A DNA stretch of 64,000 nucleotides from Streptococcus oralis subsp. dentisani (GCF_002096335.1 NZ_NCUW01000026.1:1-64000); one strand, 5' to 3'; numbered from the stretch's first letter, positions 47,240 to 60,435 are shown. Notes: generated by a model from the letters alone, not told the origin. Translations and numbers: made by a program.

Positions 47240-47462
47240 TGACAAAATAAAAACCACGACTCGCTAAAAAGGACGAAAATCGTGGTACCACCTTTGTTCG
47301 AAAAAAGACCTAGTCTCTTTTCCTCTTTTCCCGTAACGTGGGAAACGTCAAATCTTACTTTCTTCAGATTTGATACAGAGAGAGGATAATCTAACCACTA
47401 GGGATTGCAGGACTCACACCATCTCCCGCTCGCTGAAAATATAGTTGGTTCGATCTTGTTCT
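47240..47462 (-). ncRNA. T-box leader (tRNA-Ile sensing) of ileS
   Basis: The minus-strand RNA has a stem I with AGCGAGCGGGAGAUGGUGUGAG, a specifier region around GAUUAUCCUCUC (codon AUC, Ile), the antiterminator T-box UGGUACCACG (47281-47290) and a terminator CCACGA...UCGUGG-U5 (47245-47285). Uncharged tRNA-Ile would stabilise the antiterminator and switch on ileS. The specifier assignment is by position and by the downstream gene. Confidence 0.93.
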
Positions 47463-47474
47463 CACATTTTAAAC

Positions 47475-48281
47475 TTATAAAATCGAAATAGATTCTTTTT
47501 TTGATTTTTTTTCTTTAGAATTTGACTTGGCTTCAACAATTGCCTCTATAGAGTCTTCTATAGAAGATGTGCTAACATCCACATCTTCTTTTTGTTCTTC
47601 CTCTAATCCAGCTAATTCTTTACTGCTCGCTTCAATACGTGCCTGCAATTCCGCCATTTCCTCAGGAGAAAATTGACGTGTCACATCAATTGGGTCTTCT
47701 TCAGGTTGAGAAGGAAGCTTTTCGCCTAAAACTTCGCTCACAACTTCTTTGAAAGCTTCATCACTTGTTTGAAGGTAAGTTGCCGTAGGCTTCAAAATAT
47801 CTTCCCAATCCGGTGATTCAACAATTGCCAACTGACTTTCAATTGTTGATTTGAGACGTTGATGGAAGACACGACTCTTGTTTTTCAATTCTTCTGTCTC
47901 TACAGCTACTTTTTTAGCATTATCTGCTGCTTGGCGTAAAATTTCATTAGCTCTATACTTAGCCTCATCTAAAAGACGCTCTGCATCTTGTTCAGCTTGT
48001 TTAATAATATTATTTGAACGTTCCTGAGCTGCCTGTTTTACCCTTTCAGCTGTATCTTGAGCAATCAAAACAGATTGACTCAAAGAATTTTTCATCTCAT
48101 CAAAGTAAGATAAGCGTTCTTCTAAACTTTTAATCTGTCTTTCCTTATCATGATTGCTACGAACTAACTCCTCATAATCACGTACAACAATATCAAGGAA
48201 TTCATTAACTTCTTCTGGATCTAAACCTCTAAATTTTGTACCAAAGGTTTTATCTTTAATTTCTAACGATGTAATTGGCAT
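47475..48281 (-). CDS. divIVA: DivIVA cell-division/septum protein
   Basis: 268 residues from ATG 48281 (GAGGA site); the GTG at 48293 is less likely. The N-terminal membrane-binding domain ITSLEIKDKTFGTKFRGLDPEEVNEFLD is followed by long coiled coils (about 30-150) and an acidic tail. It localises to septum and poles through negative curvature and organises division in pneumococci. Last gene of the ftsA-ftsZ-yggS-sepF-yggT-ylmH-divIVA string. Confidence 0.95.
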   Translation of the reverse strand: MPITSLEIKDKTFGTKFRGLDPEEVNEFLDIVVRDYEELVRSNHDKERQIKSLEERLSYFDEMKNSLSQSVLIAQDTAERVKQAAQERSNNIIKQAEQDAERLLDEAKYRANEILRQAADNAKKVAVETEELKNKSRVFHQRLKSTIESQLAIVESPDWEDILKPTATYLQTSDEAFKEVVSEVLGEKLPSQPEEDPIDVTRQFSPEEMAELQARIEASSKELAGLEEEQKEDVDVSTSSIEDSIEAIVEAKSNSKEKKSKKESISIL

Positions 48282-48289
48282 ACTTTTCC

Positions 48290-49081
48290 TCACTTACTTA
48301 ATAATAATTGAATGCTTAATTTTATCTTGTCTTTTTTTGTCTGTCCATTGTCTTTGACAATTTTTAGACGACCAAACTTTCTCACACTGATCAAATCCCC
48401 AACTGCAACCTGGTAGTCACTTTTTTCAACCAGATGATAGTTTACCTGGACAGATTTTTTTTCTATAAGCTGACTAGCTTGCTTTCTAGATAATTTCAAA
48501 GCACTTGATAAGAGGGCATCCAGTCGAAAGCTTGAAATCAGAATCTCTTGTTCTTTATAATTGATTTCAGAATTTATTCTATCGATGAGAGGACTCTCCT
48601 CCAGCGATACAGGAAGTCTGCCAATCTTTTTTATCCCATCCTGAAAAAGGGGAATAAAGTCACGATTGACAAAAATCTGTGCTCTCTTTTCATCTACCAA
48701 GATATCACCAAAAAGTTTACGATCAATTCCCAGTCTATTGATAATTGTTCCCAAAATTTTTGCGTGAGACAACTGTTCAAACTTACTCGGATAAGAAATA
48801 GTCAATAAGGCTATCTCAAAATCTGCTATCTCAGGTTTAAAATAGTCTGGATACAAGAGGACACGAACATATTCTGTTTGGACAAATTGTCCACTACTCA
48901 TACAATTTAAACTATATGTTCCAGTCAAAACGTGAAGTATCCACTCCTGATGCGGATTAATAAAGGGAGTGAGAAAAGGAGCATAAGTATCTTCCACTCT
49001 CTTGATCCACTCCAACCCCTTATCAATAAAGGGAATATCGTCCTGTGAAAAATGCTGATAAAAAACTCGGTCTTCTGTCAT
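48290..49081 (-). CDS. ylmH: YlmH, S4-domain RNA-binding protein
   Basis: 263 residues from ATG 49081, overlapping yggT by 4 nt (ATGA). A C-terminal S4 domain (RLDALLSSALKLSRKQASQLIEKKSVQVN) is preceded by the YlmH N-terminal module. YlmH binds the ribosome/50S and has been linked to rescue of stalled nascent chains. Conserved between yggT and divIVA. Confidence 0.92.
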   Translation of the reverse strand: MTEDRVFYQHFSQDDIPFIDKGLEWIKRVEDTYAPFLTPFINPHQEWILHVLTGTYSLNCMSSGQFVQTEYVRVLLYPDYFKPEIADFEIALLTISYPSKFEQLSHAKILGTIINRLGIDRKLFGDILVDEKRAQIFVNRDFIPLFQDGIKKIGRLPVSLEESPLIDRINSEINYKEQEILISSFRLDALLSSALKLSRKQASQLIEKKSVQVNYHLVEKSDYQVAVGDLISVRKFGRLKIVKDNGQTKKDKIKLSIQLLLSK

Positions 49082-49338
49082 AGAAAAAATACTAACCGTG
49101 TTAGGATAGTTCCTATAAATTGAATCAGAACAAGAGCCACCCATACAGTAAAATCGAGGCCACCAAATTGTAAATTTAATTTACGAAGTGGCTCAATAAC
49201 TGGACGAACAAGGCTAATGATTAAACGACCTAAGGAACTATCGTAGGCATTGGGAAACCAAGAAAGTAAAGCAAAAGCTAGTAGAATGAAGGAATAGATA
49301 TTCACAGCATTCTGGATTAAGCGGATTAAAAAAATCAT
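49078..49338 (-). CDS. yggT: YggT/YlmG family membrane protein
   Basis: 86 residues with two membrane helices (about 2-27 and 62-84) and SWFPNAYDSSLGRLIISLVRPVIEPLR between them, the YggT signature. Associated with division and possibly osmotic adaptation. It overlaps sepF and ylmH by 1 and 4 nt. Confidence 0.93.
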   Translation of the reverse strand: MIFLIRLIQNAVNIYSFILLAFALLSWFPNAYDSSLGRLIISLVRPVIEPLRKLNLQFGGLDFTVWVALVLIQFIGTILTRLVFFL

Positions 49339-49871
49339 TATCTTGCTCTATTTCGCTTGATATCAAAACCAAATTCAGTATTTTGAGAATCATCTGGTAA
49401 TTTAATATCTTCGATATTTACGACGACATTGACAGGTGTCAACAAATACATCGTACTCGCAACCTTTTTCATATTACCAGCTAAAACGTGACGGGCACCG
49501 TCAAGGTAGTCTAAGCAACGACGTGCTTGAACTTCTGTCATATACTGAAAATCAATCAAAATGCTTTCGTTTCCAGTCAATAAGTCTACAATGACTGTTG
49601 CATCCTCATACTTTCTAGGATAACGAACATCAATGATTACTTTTCCGTCTTTACGGTGATTTTGCATGGCTAGTTCCTTTTGGCGTTCATGCAAGCGAGT
49701 GATATTGGCATCTTTTGATGTGCTTGCTTGGGGTTGTACTGGCAATTCCTTGGAAGTTGAAATTGGTGAAGCAACTACTTCCTCTTGTTGAGATTCATAG
49801 TAAGGTGTTGTTTCTTCTCCATCTTCTGTAAAATAATCTATAAATTTATCAAATTTATCTTTTAAAGACAT
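49338..49871 (-). CDS. sepF: SepF, FtsZ-anchoring division protein
   Basis: 177 residues: an N-terminal amphipathic stretch ([14 protein letters not shown]), a variable linker, and the SepF dimer domain ([33 protein letters not shown]...[10 protein letters not shown]). It aligns FtsZ filaments at the membrane. Nine nt after yggS. Confidence 0.95.
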   Translation of the reverse strand: MSLKDKFDKFIDYFTEDGEETTPYYESQQEEVVASPISTSKELPVQPQASTSKDANITRLHERQKELAMQNHRKDGKVIIDVRYPRKYEDATVIVDLLTGNESILIDFQYMTEVQARRCLDYLDGARHVLAGNMKKVASTMYLLTPVNVVVNIEDIKLPDDSQNTEFGFDIKRNRAR

Positions 49872-49880
49872 GAGTCTCTC

Positions 49881-50552
49881 CTATTTAAAAAAAGCTGTAC
49901 CAATTCGAACAAAAGTCGAGCCGAACTGAATCGCCTCTTCATAATCGCGACTCATTCCCATACTCAACTCTGTCATAGGCATGTTGGGGATTTGTTTTTC
50001 TCTAATTTCTGCTTGCAGTTCTTGCGTTTTTTTGAAAATCGTTCTTAATTCATCAGTATCTGCCTCGAAAGGAGCCATTGTCATTAGACCAACATATTCA
50101 ATTTGATCTAACTGAGCTAAGTCAGCCAACTGCTCCAGCAAGGCTTCTTTGGAAAAACCGTGTTTGGATTCCTCACCAGAAATATTGACCTGTAGGAAAC
50201 ATTTGATAACATGATCCGTTCTTTTTTGAATTTCCTGAGCAAGCTTTAGAGAATCTAGAGCATGGAAATAGTCAACAAAAGAGATGACATCCTTCACCTT
50301 ACGTCTCTGGAGCGTTCCGATCAAATGCCAGATAACAGGTCGATCTTTCAGAGCCTGATATTTTTCTAAAAATTTATCAACACGATTTTCACCAATATGA
50401 TGAACACCAAGCGGAAGCAATGCTTCCGCCGTTTCTACATCTACATATTTTGTTACAGCAATCACTGAAACTGAATCCAAATCACGATTTGCTTTTTGAC
50501 TAGCCTCCGCAATCTGCTGAAAAATTAATTCCGTATTGTTTTTTAAATTCAT
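49881..50552 (-). CDS. yggS: YggS family PLP-binding protein
   Basis: 223 residues of the PLP-homeostasis family: AVTKYVDVETA with the PLP Lys (about residue 35), HHIGENRVDKF, WHLIGTLQRRK, and LSMGMSRDYEEAI. It buffers pyridoxal phosphate rather than acting as a racemase. In the ftsZ-sepF interval as in most streptococci. Confidence 0.93.
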   Translation of the reverse strand: MNLKNNTELIFQQIAEASQKANRDLDSVSVIAVTKYVDVETAEALLPLGVHHIGENRVDKFLEKYQALKDRPVIWHLIGTLQRRKVKDVISFVDYFHALDSLKLAQEIQKRTDHVIKCFLQVNISGEESKHGFSKEALLEQLADLAQLDQIEYVGLMTMAPFEADTDELRTIFKKTQELQAEIREKQIPNMPMTELSMGMSRDYEEAIQFGSTFVRIGTAFFK

Positions 50553-50555
50553 TTT

Positions 50556-53205
<2,650 letters not shown>

Positions 53206-53441
53206 TACATCGCGTCCTCTCTGTCTTCCAAGTTTCTCACTTCTATTTTAATAACTATGTTTGGGCATAGCTATTCACAGAATATTATAACACAAAAAAT
53301 CCAATCGTGCTTAGTTTTTCATAAATTTCCTCAAGGTTTTTTGTAAAAATCCTTTTTACTATTTTCCTAGAATTCACTTCTCGACCTCGCTATTAACAAG
53401 AGAGTGATTCTCTGTAGTTGATTAAAAAAGAGAAGGCCTTC
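53206..53441. other. ftsA upstream region
   Basis: 236 nt. Contains an extended -10 TGTTATAAT on the minus strand (about 53285-53293) and, in the transcribed leader, a strong hairpin AATAGCTATG-CCCAAA-CATAGTTATT (53252-53277). The terminator of the YwaF-like gene begins at 53427. No coding sequence seen. Confidence 0.6.
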
Positions 53442-53454
53442 TTAAGCTTTCTCT
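53427..53454 (-). terminator. Terminator overlapping the end of the YwaF-like gene
   Basis: GAGAAAG...CCTTCTC followed by TTTTTT on the minus strand. The stop codon lies in the loop. Confidence 0.75.
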
Positions 53455-54146
53455 TGAATCATTTTTTCTGCTCTTTGTTGCAAAAAGATCTCCACTACTT
53501 TTGCAGTCAAGCTGATAGCAGCTACCAACACACTGGACACGATGATGTAATTCGCCAATAGTCCATGATTCCCCACTAGTGGTGGTTTCGTTAAAAATCC
53601 ATAATCTCCACCTACAACCAAGTTAACAACACCTATCAAGGCATTTAGAGAAAATGTAATCACTGTCACATTTTTCAAATTGAGCAGGGAAGCTTCATAA
53701 TTCTTAAACAAGTATAGGAGCGCATTCCCCAAAAGTGCCACGTGCCCGATGATAAAGGACAGGATGGTCACGTGCGGAAACGGATAGGGGTCAAAGAGTG
53801 GGTAAGCCAGAGCTGCAGTTGCTCCAAAGGTTCCTAGAAGGGCAAAGTATTGCTTATACTTGGAAGTACCTGGAATCAAGAGCATGACAAACATGGCGAT
53901 ACGGCAATGATAAAAGGGCAAACTTTCTGACAGGGGCATTTGGTTCCCCCAATACCAGCTATACAGAACAATCAGTTGAACAGACTGAAGAATCTGAATA
54001 AAACGCTGGTAAGCCACTTTATCGCGAAAACGATAAGAAGCATAGAAAGTAAGTGCCAATAAACATAACAAACCAATGTACCAGTGAAGTTCAAACTGGG
54101 GCGGTTCTGATATCTGTGTGGTAAATAATTGTTCCCACAAATTCAT
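53442..54146 (-). CDS. YwaF/TMEM164-type integral membrane protein (TIGR02206-like)
   Basis: 234 residues with about seven helices and the conserved YSWYWGNQMPLSESLPFYHCRIAMF and HVTILSFIIGHVALLGN segments of the YwaF family. No enzymatic role is established. It has its own promoter and terminator and lies between ftsA and the nudix gene. Confidence 0.8.
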   Translation of the reverse strand: MNLWEQLFTTQISEPPQFELHWYIGLLCLLALTFYASYRFRDKVAYQRFIQILQSVQLIVLYSWYWGNQMPLSESLPFYHCRIAMFVMLLIPGTSKYKQYFALLGTFGATAALAYPLFDPYPFPHVTILSFIIGHVALLGNALLYLFKNYEASLLNLKNVTVITFSLNALIGVVNLVVGGDYGFLTKPPLVGNHGLLANYIIVSSVLVAAISLTAKVVEIFLQQRAEKMIQEKA

Positions 54147-54342
54147 ATTCTATTCCTCGTTCATCTAGCTAGAGGCGGTAAAAAATTCACTTTCTCCAGC
54201 TTTTAAATTTTTTGAAAAAACTTGATTCTATACTAAGCATAGAATACTTGCGTCTTAAATTTGCAATCTATTATATCATTTGTACCGCAGAAATGCACTT
54301 TACAGACACCCTTTTTTGATTTGCCAACTTCTCTAGCACAAA
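54147..54342. other. Region between the nudix gene and the YwaF-like gene
   Basis: Contains the extended -10 TGATATAAT (54270-54278, minus strand) for the YwaF-like gene and, in its leader, ATTCTAT-GCTTAGT-ATAGAAT (near 54224-54244), a 7-bp inverted repeat. No gene seen. Confidence 0.55.
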
Positions 54343-54954
54343 CTAATCGACATATTGCTCTCTTTGTCCCTGATAAACCTGCCAAAGAATCTCCATCTGC
54401 TCCTTGGTGATGCGTTTTTCAGATAAGACTGGCAATTGGTCAATGGCAAAAAATTGAAGTTCAGAAATCTCTTGATTCTCTTGAAATTGTCCATCAAGAA
54501 GCTTACATTCAAAGACAAACTTTGCATATTGTTTGCTCTGTAGTTGGAAACGATTGGTATCAAAAACTGCAAGTAACCTTTCAACTTTTGCTGTAAAACC
54601 GGTTTCTTCTTCAATTTCCTTAAGAATATTTTCGGTTGGAGAATATCCGACTTCACCAAATCCACCTGGCAAGGCCCAACTATCCTCTCCTTTTCCTCTA
54701 ACTAAACAGACTTTTTCATCCTCAACAATCCAAGCACGGACATCCATTAGAGGAGTTGAATAAGTGGAAGTCGGTTTCATAACTTCTGCCACTTCTTCTG
54801 CATCTATGTCTAATCCCTGATTCAACATTTCAGATAACAGGCTTCGCAAGTCCTCGTAGCGCTCGCGGTCAAAAGGATCTTTTGTAAAGGTTAATCCAGT
54901 ATCCGTAATGGCTAGCATTCTTTGCAGATACTTGGTAAAATCACTTGCATTCAT
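54343..54954 (-). CDS. NUDIX hydrolase with N-terminal Nudix_N domain
   Basis: 203 residues. Residues ~1-60 form the helical N-terminal domain found in nucleoside-diphosphate-X hydrolases. The Nudix box is GGFGEVGYSPTENILKEIEEETGF (about 98-121), with the EIEEETG core intact and Lys for the usual Arg. Likely substrates are ADP-ribose or nucleotide sugars; not decidable. Overlaps murF by 14 nt. Confidence 0.88.
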   Translation of the reverse strand: MNASDFTKYLQRMLAITDTGLTFTKDPFDRERYEDLRSLLSEMLNQGLDIDAEEVAEVMKPTSTYSTPLMDVRAWIVEDEKVCLVRGKGEDSWALPGGFGEVGYSPTENILKEIEEETGFTAKVERLLAVFDTNRFQLQSKQYAKFVFECKLLDGQFQENQEISELQFFAIDQLPVLSEKRITKEQMEILWQVYQGQREQYVD

Positions 54955-56314
54955 TTTCTAAACTTTCTACCAACTTGGCTAGATTCATGGAGTTAGAGCC
55001 TTTGAGCAAAATTTGGTCATTGGCACCGAGGCTTTCCTTAACCTGCTTGACTAGGTCTTCAAATTGATCCTTGTCAGCTGTTTTCTTAAAGTAGAAAACG
55101 TGACCGATTGGAAACATTTGACTAGCAAGTTGGGCCAATTCAGCGATGTCTTCTCCATAGAAGATAACGGTATCCAGTACATCTGGGAAAAGGCTCAAAA
55201 TCATCTGGTTATGGAGTTGAACAGATTGGTCACCAAGTTCTTTCATATCTGCTAGTACAGCAATTTTCTTGCCACCTTCATTGGCTGGAATAGCCGAAAA
55301 AGTCTCCAAAATCAACTTCATCGCTGTTGGATTGGCATTGTATACATCTGACAGGATGTCTGCTCCATTAGCAGCTTTCTTCCACTCGGTACGGTTACGA
55401 GTCAATTCAAGATCTTGGAAAGCCTGACGGATCTGCTCCTCTGAAACTCCTTCCTGGAGAGCCACGTAAGCAGCTATCATGGCATTGGTGGCATTGTACT
55501 TACCAGTTACTGGCAAATCAAGGGCTTGATCCAAAAAATTGGCCTTGAAGGTCAGACTGTCCTTGCGCTCAACTAAGTCTGTAATTTCCAACTCTGCTCC
55601 TTGACCAAAACGAACTACCTTTTTATCAGTAGGCAAGTAGTCCTCTACAATCGGATCTGCTGGTGCCAAAAGCAAGGAACCAGACGCCATGCCATCAGCA
55701 ATTTGCATTTTTCCTTTAGCAATTTCAGAACGGTCTTTGAAAAAGGCCAAATGGGCTTCGCCAACCAAGGTCACGATGGCTGTCTTTGGGTGAGCTAATT
55801 CAGACAAAAGATGGATATCACCCAAGTGATCCTGCCCCATCTCCAAGACCAACTTTTCTGTTCCTTCAGGCATATGGAGAACTGTATAGGGAAGACCAAT
55901 CTCATTATTGTAGTTTCCTTGTGTCTTGTAGGTTTTGTAGGTTGTTGACAGTAAATGCGCCAGCATATCCTTGGTCGTTGTCTTGCCGTTTGAACCTGTA
56001 ACAGCAAAGACATCAACTCCCATTTTTTCAAGATAGTAAGCAGCCAGGGTTTGAAAGGCAGTCAAGACATCGTCTACTAGAATGTAGGGATGGTTTGCAA
56101 TTTCTTTCTCAGACAGGGTTACAGCAGCGCCATTTTCAAAGGCTGTTTCGATAAAGTCATGACCATCACGCGCCCCTTTGAGGGGCACAAATAAATCCCC
56201 TGTCGCAATTAAGCGACTATCAAACTCGGCCTTTTCTAACTTGGTATCCTCAAAAATGCTGATATCATTTTTAGCTCCGACAACTTGAGCCACTTCATAG
56301 ATTGTTAATTTCAT
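54941..56314 (-). CDS. murF: UDP-MurNAc-tripeptide:D-Ala-D-Ala ligase
   Basis: 457 residues, Mur ligase with ATP loop TGSNGKTTTKD, DVYNANPTAMK and the C-terminal domain. It joins D-Ala-D-Ala, made by the adjacent ddl, to the tripeptide precursor. The upstream 84 nt contain a hairpin-rich segment that may end ddl transcripts. Confidence 0.96.
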   Translation of the reverse strand: MKLTIYEVAQVVGAKNDISIFEDTKLEKAEFDSRLIATGDLFVPLKGARDGHDFIETAFENGAAVTLSEKEIANHPYILVDDVLTAFQTLAAYYLEKMGVDVFAVTGSNGKTTTKDMLAHLLSTTYKTYKTQGNYNNEIGLPYTVLHMPEGTEKLVLEMGQDHLGDIHLLSELAHPKTAIVTLVGEAHLAFFKDRSEIAKGKMQIADGMASGSLLLAPADPIVEDYLPTDKKVVRFGQGAELEITDLVERKDSLTFKANFLDQALDLPVTGKYNATNAMIAAYVALQEGVSEEQIRQAFQDLELTRNRTEWKKAANGADILSDVYNANPTAMKLILETFSAIPANEGGKKIAVLADMKELGDQSVQLHNQMILSLFPDVLDTVIFYGEDIAELAQLASQMFPIGHVFYFKKTADKDQFEDLVKQVKESLGANDQILLKGSNSMNLAKLVESLENECK

Positions 56315-56398
56315 TTCTACTCCTTTAAAAAGGGTTGAAGTCCGAGAACTCTAGTCACCTTGCGGTGATGGTTCTGGCTCCTACCCTCTCTTTCATTT

Positions 56399-57442
56399 TT
56401 ATAGCAAATGCGCTTCGCGCTTGTCAAAACTTTCTTTAGCAAGATCAACCAAACGCTCGATTAGTTCTGGGTAGCTGATTCCCATATTGTCCCACAGTAG
56501 TGGATACATAGACCACTGGGTGAAACCTGGCATGGTATTGAGCTCGTTTAGGAAAATCTCGCCCTTATCCGTATAGAAGAAATCGCAACGAGAGAGACCG
56601 AGGCCACCAATCGCACGGAAGGCTGTTTCAGCATTTTGACGCATAACAGCAACCACGTCATCACTGATTTTAGCTGGAATGTCCATGGTAATCTTGTTGT
56701 CGATATACTTGGCATCATAGTCATAGAAGGCAACATCCTTGACCACTTCACCAGGAAGCGTGCTCTTGACATCGTAGTTACCCAAGAGACCAACCTCAAT
56801 TTCACGCGCATTCACTCCTTGTTCTACCAAGACACGGCTGTCATATCGGAAAGCAAGTTCTAGAGCTTGACGGAGTTCCTCTTGGTTTTCAGATTTAGAA
56901 ATACCGACACTGGAACCCATGTTTGATGGTTTAGTGAAGACTGGATAAGTCAACTTTTCTTCAACTTCAGCGATTTTAGAAGTTACATCATCCCCTTCGA
57001 CAATGGCCACATAAGGAACTTGGGTAATCCCAGCAGACTCCAAAACACGCTTAGTAGTGATTTTATCCATAGCAAGACTTGATGACAAGATATCACAACC
57101 AACGTATGGCATTTTCAAAACTTCCAAAAACCCTTGAACAGAGCCATCTTCTCCCATCGGACCATGAAGGACTGGAAAGACCACAGCGCCTTCTTCGTAG
57201 ATGGCACTTGGTGCGATTTTCTTGTCCCAATCAACGGTTGCATTGGTCATAAGACGATCCTCTTGACCTGGAGTCTGGCTAAATTCTTGCGTTTTGATAA
57301 AATCACCTGACTGGCTGATAAAGAAAGTCTTGACTGTGAAACGATCGTAGTTGACCGCACGCATGACACTCTCAGCTGAAAGGACAGAGACTTCACGCTC
57401 TGCACTACGCCCGCCGTATAAAAGAATAATCGTTTGTTTCAT
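56399..57442 (-). CDS. ddl: D-alanine:D-alanine ligase
   Basis: 347 residues from ATG 57442. N-terminal [17 protein letters not shown], the ATP-grasp part with [16 protein letters not shown], and the metal-binding end [13 protein letters not shown]. Makes D-Ala-D-Ala for MurF. AGGA precedes the start; the frame extends to a TTG at 57532 without support. Vancomycin-type D-lactate specificity is not suggested. Confidence 0.96.
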   Translation of the reverse strand: MKQTIILLYGGRSAEREVSVLSAESVMRAVNYDRFTVKTFFISQSGDFIKTQEFSQTPGQEDRLMTNATVDWDKKIAPSAIYEEGAVVFPVLHGPMGEDGSVQGFLEVLKMPYVGCDILSSSLAMDKITTKRVLESAGITQVPYVAIVEGDDVTSKIAEVEEKLTYPVFTKPSNMGSSVGISKSENQEELRQALELAFRYDSRVLVEQGVNAREIEVGLLGNYDVKSTLPGEVVKDVAFYDYDAKYIDNKITMDIPAKISDDVVAVMRQNAETAFRAIGGLGLSRCDFFYTDKGEIFLNELNTMPGFTQWSMYPLLWDNMGISYPELIERLVDLAKESFDKREAHLL

Positions 57443-57539
57443 ATTGCTTGTCCTAATTCTAATAGAATACTCGTTCTTTAGTATATCATATTTACGTCTT
57501 TTTTGAAACTTGAACATGGTACTAGAATTCAAGAAACAT

Positions 57540-57571
57540 AAAAAGAGACCGTTAACATCAAATTCGGTCTC
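57540..57571 (-). terminator. Terminator after recR
   Basis: GAGACCG-AATTTGATGTTAA-CGGTCTC followed by TTTTT on the minus strand. Confidence 0.88.
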
Positions 57572-57616
57572 CTTGGTTTTTTACTAAATGAATTGAATTC
57601 GTAAATTTGTCCAAAC

Positions 57617-58213
57617 TTACAACTCTGTCCGATTTTCAATGGCTCGTAAGAGTGTGACTTCGTCCGCATACTCGATATCTGCTCCCACGGCTAGGCCTCG
57701 TGCTAAACGAGTGACCTTGATACCAGCTGGCTTGAGGAGACGAGAGAGATACATAGAGGTCGCTTCTCCATCTGCTGTCGCATTGGTCGCCACGATCACC
57801 TCTGAAACCTCACTATCCATGAGACGGGTCATGAGGCTCTTGAGATTGATATCATCTGGACTGATGCCATTCATAGGAGAAATGAGTCCATGCAAGACAT
57901 GATAGAGTCCGTGATATTCTTGGATATTTTCCATGGCAGCCACATCGCGACTATCTTCTAACACTAAGATGGTCGTCTGGTCTCGAGTCGGATCCGTACA
58001 GATAGAGCAGGGGTCATCATCGGTCAAGCGACCACAGATAGAACAATAGGTTAATTCCCGCTTGGCAGATAGGAGATTTTTAGCAAATTCATTGACATCG
58101 TCATCAGACATTCCAATAGTATAGAAGGCTAGGCGGGTAGCCGTTTTAATCCCGATACCCGGAAGCTTTGAATAGCTATCAATCAACTTAGCAATAGGCG
58201 TTGGATACAGCAT
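57617..58213 (-). CDS. recR: Recombination mediator RecR
   Basis: 198 residues: helix-hairpin-helix ([16 protein letters not shown]), C4 zinc finger ([16 protein letters not shown]), and Toprim domain ([28 protein letters not shown]). Acts with RecO/RecF in gap repair. Ten nt after pbp2b. Confidence 0.97.
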   Translation of the reverse strand: MLYPTPIAKLIDSYSKLPGIGIKTATRLAFYTIGMSDDDVNEFAKNLLSAKRELTYCSICGRLTDDDPCSICTDPTRDQTTILVLEDSRDVAAMENIQEYHGLYHVLHGLISPMNGISPDDINLKSLMTRLMDSEVSEVIVATNATADGEATSMYLSRLLKPAGIKVTRLARGLAVGADIEYADEVTLLRAIENRTEL

Positions 58214-58223
58214 AAATTCCTTT

Positions 58224-60266
58224 CTAATTCATTGGGTGGTGTTGGTTATAGAGGTTGATAATGTCGCGTGCAATCGAAGGTCCGACACCATTTGTTAGAT
58301 TGGTGTTATGAGGAAAGACGACTGCGACCGCGATTTGAGGATTATCGGACGGAGCATAAGCAACTGCGTTGGTATTATTGGCCTTTTGACCGCCATTAAC
58401 ATAACTTTCGGCCGTCCCCGTTTTCCCGCTTATGGAAACGGCTGCACCATTTGAGAATGCACGACCGGTTGTCAGAGCGCTCGTTCCATGAGAAACTTGA
58501 TAGAAACCTTGCTGCAAGATAGCCATATCTGCTTCTGATATATTGATCTTGTTCATTTCCTTGGCGGCTGTCTCCTGAACCAGACTTCCTAGTCCACCTT
58601 GATCATTGTTGCCATAAACCCCTTCAACGATGTGGGGAGCCAAACGCACACCATTGTTTGCGATTGTTGCGACATACTGGGCTAACTGCATCGGTGTGTA
58701 GTTATCAAACTGACCAAAAGCATTATTTAGATAGTTGGCCAAATCAAACTCTTTTGGTATAAAACCTGTTGATTCATCTGGAAGGTCAATCCCTGTTGAA
58801 GCTCCTAGTCCGTATTCTCCAAAGGTTGATCGCAATTTGCCCATTGCTATCTCTAATTGGCTCGTTGCTACCATCATATTGGGTTGGTAAGTCTGTCCCA
58901 TGATTCCCAGTGCTGTTTGCACCATGTAGGTATTAGAGGAGTACTCTAGTGCTTCCACTGCTGTGATAGGAAAGGATCCGTAGGACAAGGTGTACCATGA
59001 ATTGATAGGAGAGGAAGCTTGAAAGACTATGGGCTGGTCAAGTAAGGTTTGATTGCCTGACAAGACCCCGTTTTCCCAGCCAGAGCTAATGGTTGCCGCC
59101 TTGACAACAGACCCTGGCACAAAGACGTTAGTGACTGTTCCTAGAGAGTCTGAGCTCAGTTTACCTGATTCAACATCATGCTTGATACCTGACATGGCTA
59201 GAACTGCACCTGTTTTAGGATTAAGAGCGACTGCATAGACTCCTTCAGAATATTTGGCGCCACCATTACTCAACTCGGAGTTAAAGTAGCTCTTAAGTAG
59301 GTCATCTACACCATTCTGGAAAGTTAGGTCAATCGTTAGTTTGATATTGTTTCCTTTGCTTCCTTCTTCGACATTTTCCACACTTTCCATATTTCCGTGT
59401 TTGTCGAGATGAACTTCTTTGACAGAGCGTTTACCTTGGAGGACATCTTCATATTGCTTTTCAAGATAAGAAGTTCCCACTCGGTCATTGAGAGAGTATC
59501 CTTTCTTGAGATAAGCGTCAACTTCCTCTGCTGGAAGACCTGACTTTTCACTGGAAACGCTACCGACGATAGACGATAGAGAAGTGTCCAGTACTTTTCG
59601 GTCCCATGAGGTTGAAATGCTAATACCCGGTAATTCCTTAGATGCAGAAGCCACAAGAGCAACTTGAGTATCATCTAAGGCATCTGTTGAAATAGTTCCA
59701 GTCGCGAAATTTCCAACTGCATTGAGCTGACTAAATAGATAGATTTCCTTTTTCTGCTCATCCGTATAGTTAAGCTGACTCACGTTGATACTTTCAACCG
59801 CGTTATTGTAGAGGGTCGCTTCTGATAAGCGATTTCCATCTGAATCCAGACGTTTGTCACTTGGCAGAGCCTCGACTGTTTTCTTGTAAATGTCCTGATC
59901 AGCCAAGTAATAGTCCGCAATCTGACGGTCTGTGAGTTCAGGGGAGGTGACATTCACATATGTCAGCAGTTTTTTAGCCGTCTCCTTTAACTCTGCTGCC
60001 GTCATTTTATTGTTTCGTGTGAAAGAAACAACTTGCTTGACTGTGTTTTCTACCAAGGGTTTTCCTGATGCATCGTAAATTTGTCCACGAGCCGAACTGG
60101 TTGTTACCCTTGTCTGGCTGACTGAAGCCAATTTTGTTTCATAGAAATCTTTATTCAGTACCTGCATATATAACAATCGGCCAATAATGGCCATAAACAA
60201 CAGGATAACAATCGCAAACAGTAAATTAAGCCGAATCGGAATCGAATGGCTATTGAATTTTCTCAT
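58224..60266 (-). CDS. penA: Penicillin-binding protein 2B (class B transpeptidase)
   Basis: 680 residues: one N-terminal membrane anchor (about 14-36), PBP dimerisation domain, and transpeptidase domain with S386-VVK, S443-SNT and K615-TG, at the same residue numbers as pneumococcal PBP2b. Essential for lateral wall synthesis and a main beta-lactam target. Thr446 and Ala619 are the susceptible types; residue 476 is Gly, a state that, as I recall, is seen in mosaic pneumococcal alleles. It is transcribed ahead of recR from an extended -10 (TGGTACAAT, hexamer 60359-60364). Confidence 0.95.
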   Translation of the reverse strand: MRKFNSHSIPIRLNLLFAIVILLFMAIIGRLLYMQVLNKDFYETKLASVSQTRVTTSSARGQIYDASGKPLVENTVKQVVSFTRNNKMTAAELKETAKKLLTYVNVTSPELTDRQIADYYLADQDIYKKTVEALPSDKRLDSDGNRLSEATLYNNAVESINVSQLNYTDEQKKEIYLFSQLNAVGNFATGTISTDALDDTQVALVASASKELPGISISTSWDRKVLDTSLSSIVGSVSSEKSGLPAEEVDAYLKKGYSLNDRVGTSYLEKQYEDVLQGKRSVKEVHLDKHGNMESVENVEEGSKGNNIKLTIDLTFQNGVDDLLKSYFNSELSNGGAKYSEGVYAVALNPKTGAVLAMSGIKHDVESGKLSSDSLGTVTNVFVPGSVVKAATISSGWENGVLSGNQTLLDQPIVFQASSPINSWYTLSYGSFPITAVEALEYSSNTYMVQTALGIMGQTYQPNMMVATSQLEIAMGKLRSTFGEYGLGASTGIDLPDESTGFIPKEFDLANYLNNAFGQFDNYTPMQLAQYVATIANNGVRLAPHIVEGVYGNNDQGGLGSLVQETAAKEMNKINISEADMAILQQGFYQVSHGTSALTTGRAFSNGAAVSISGKTGTAESYVNGGQKANNTNAVAYAPSDNPQIAVAVVFPHNTNLTNGVGPSIARDIINLYNQHHPMN

Positions 60267-60358
60267 ACAACTAAGACTCTTTTCTAGAAAAAATTCCGAT
60301 TTTCACCCGTATTTATCCCTAAAATAACAGAGTAAATAGGTGAAGTTCAGTACTTTTC

Positions 60359-60367
60359 ATTGTACCA
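60359..60367 (-). promoter_or_regulatory. pbp2b extended -10 promoter
   Basis: TGGTACAAT on the minus strand, about 90 nt before the ATG; no clear -35. The rest of 60267-60522 holds the divergent rpiR promoter and nothing else obvious. Confidence 0.55.
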
Positions 60368-60435
60368 TATTTTACGAAGAAAGACTTGGAAAAGTCTAAG
60401 CAATTTTTGACCTTTAACTGAAAATGCCTTTTTAT

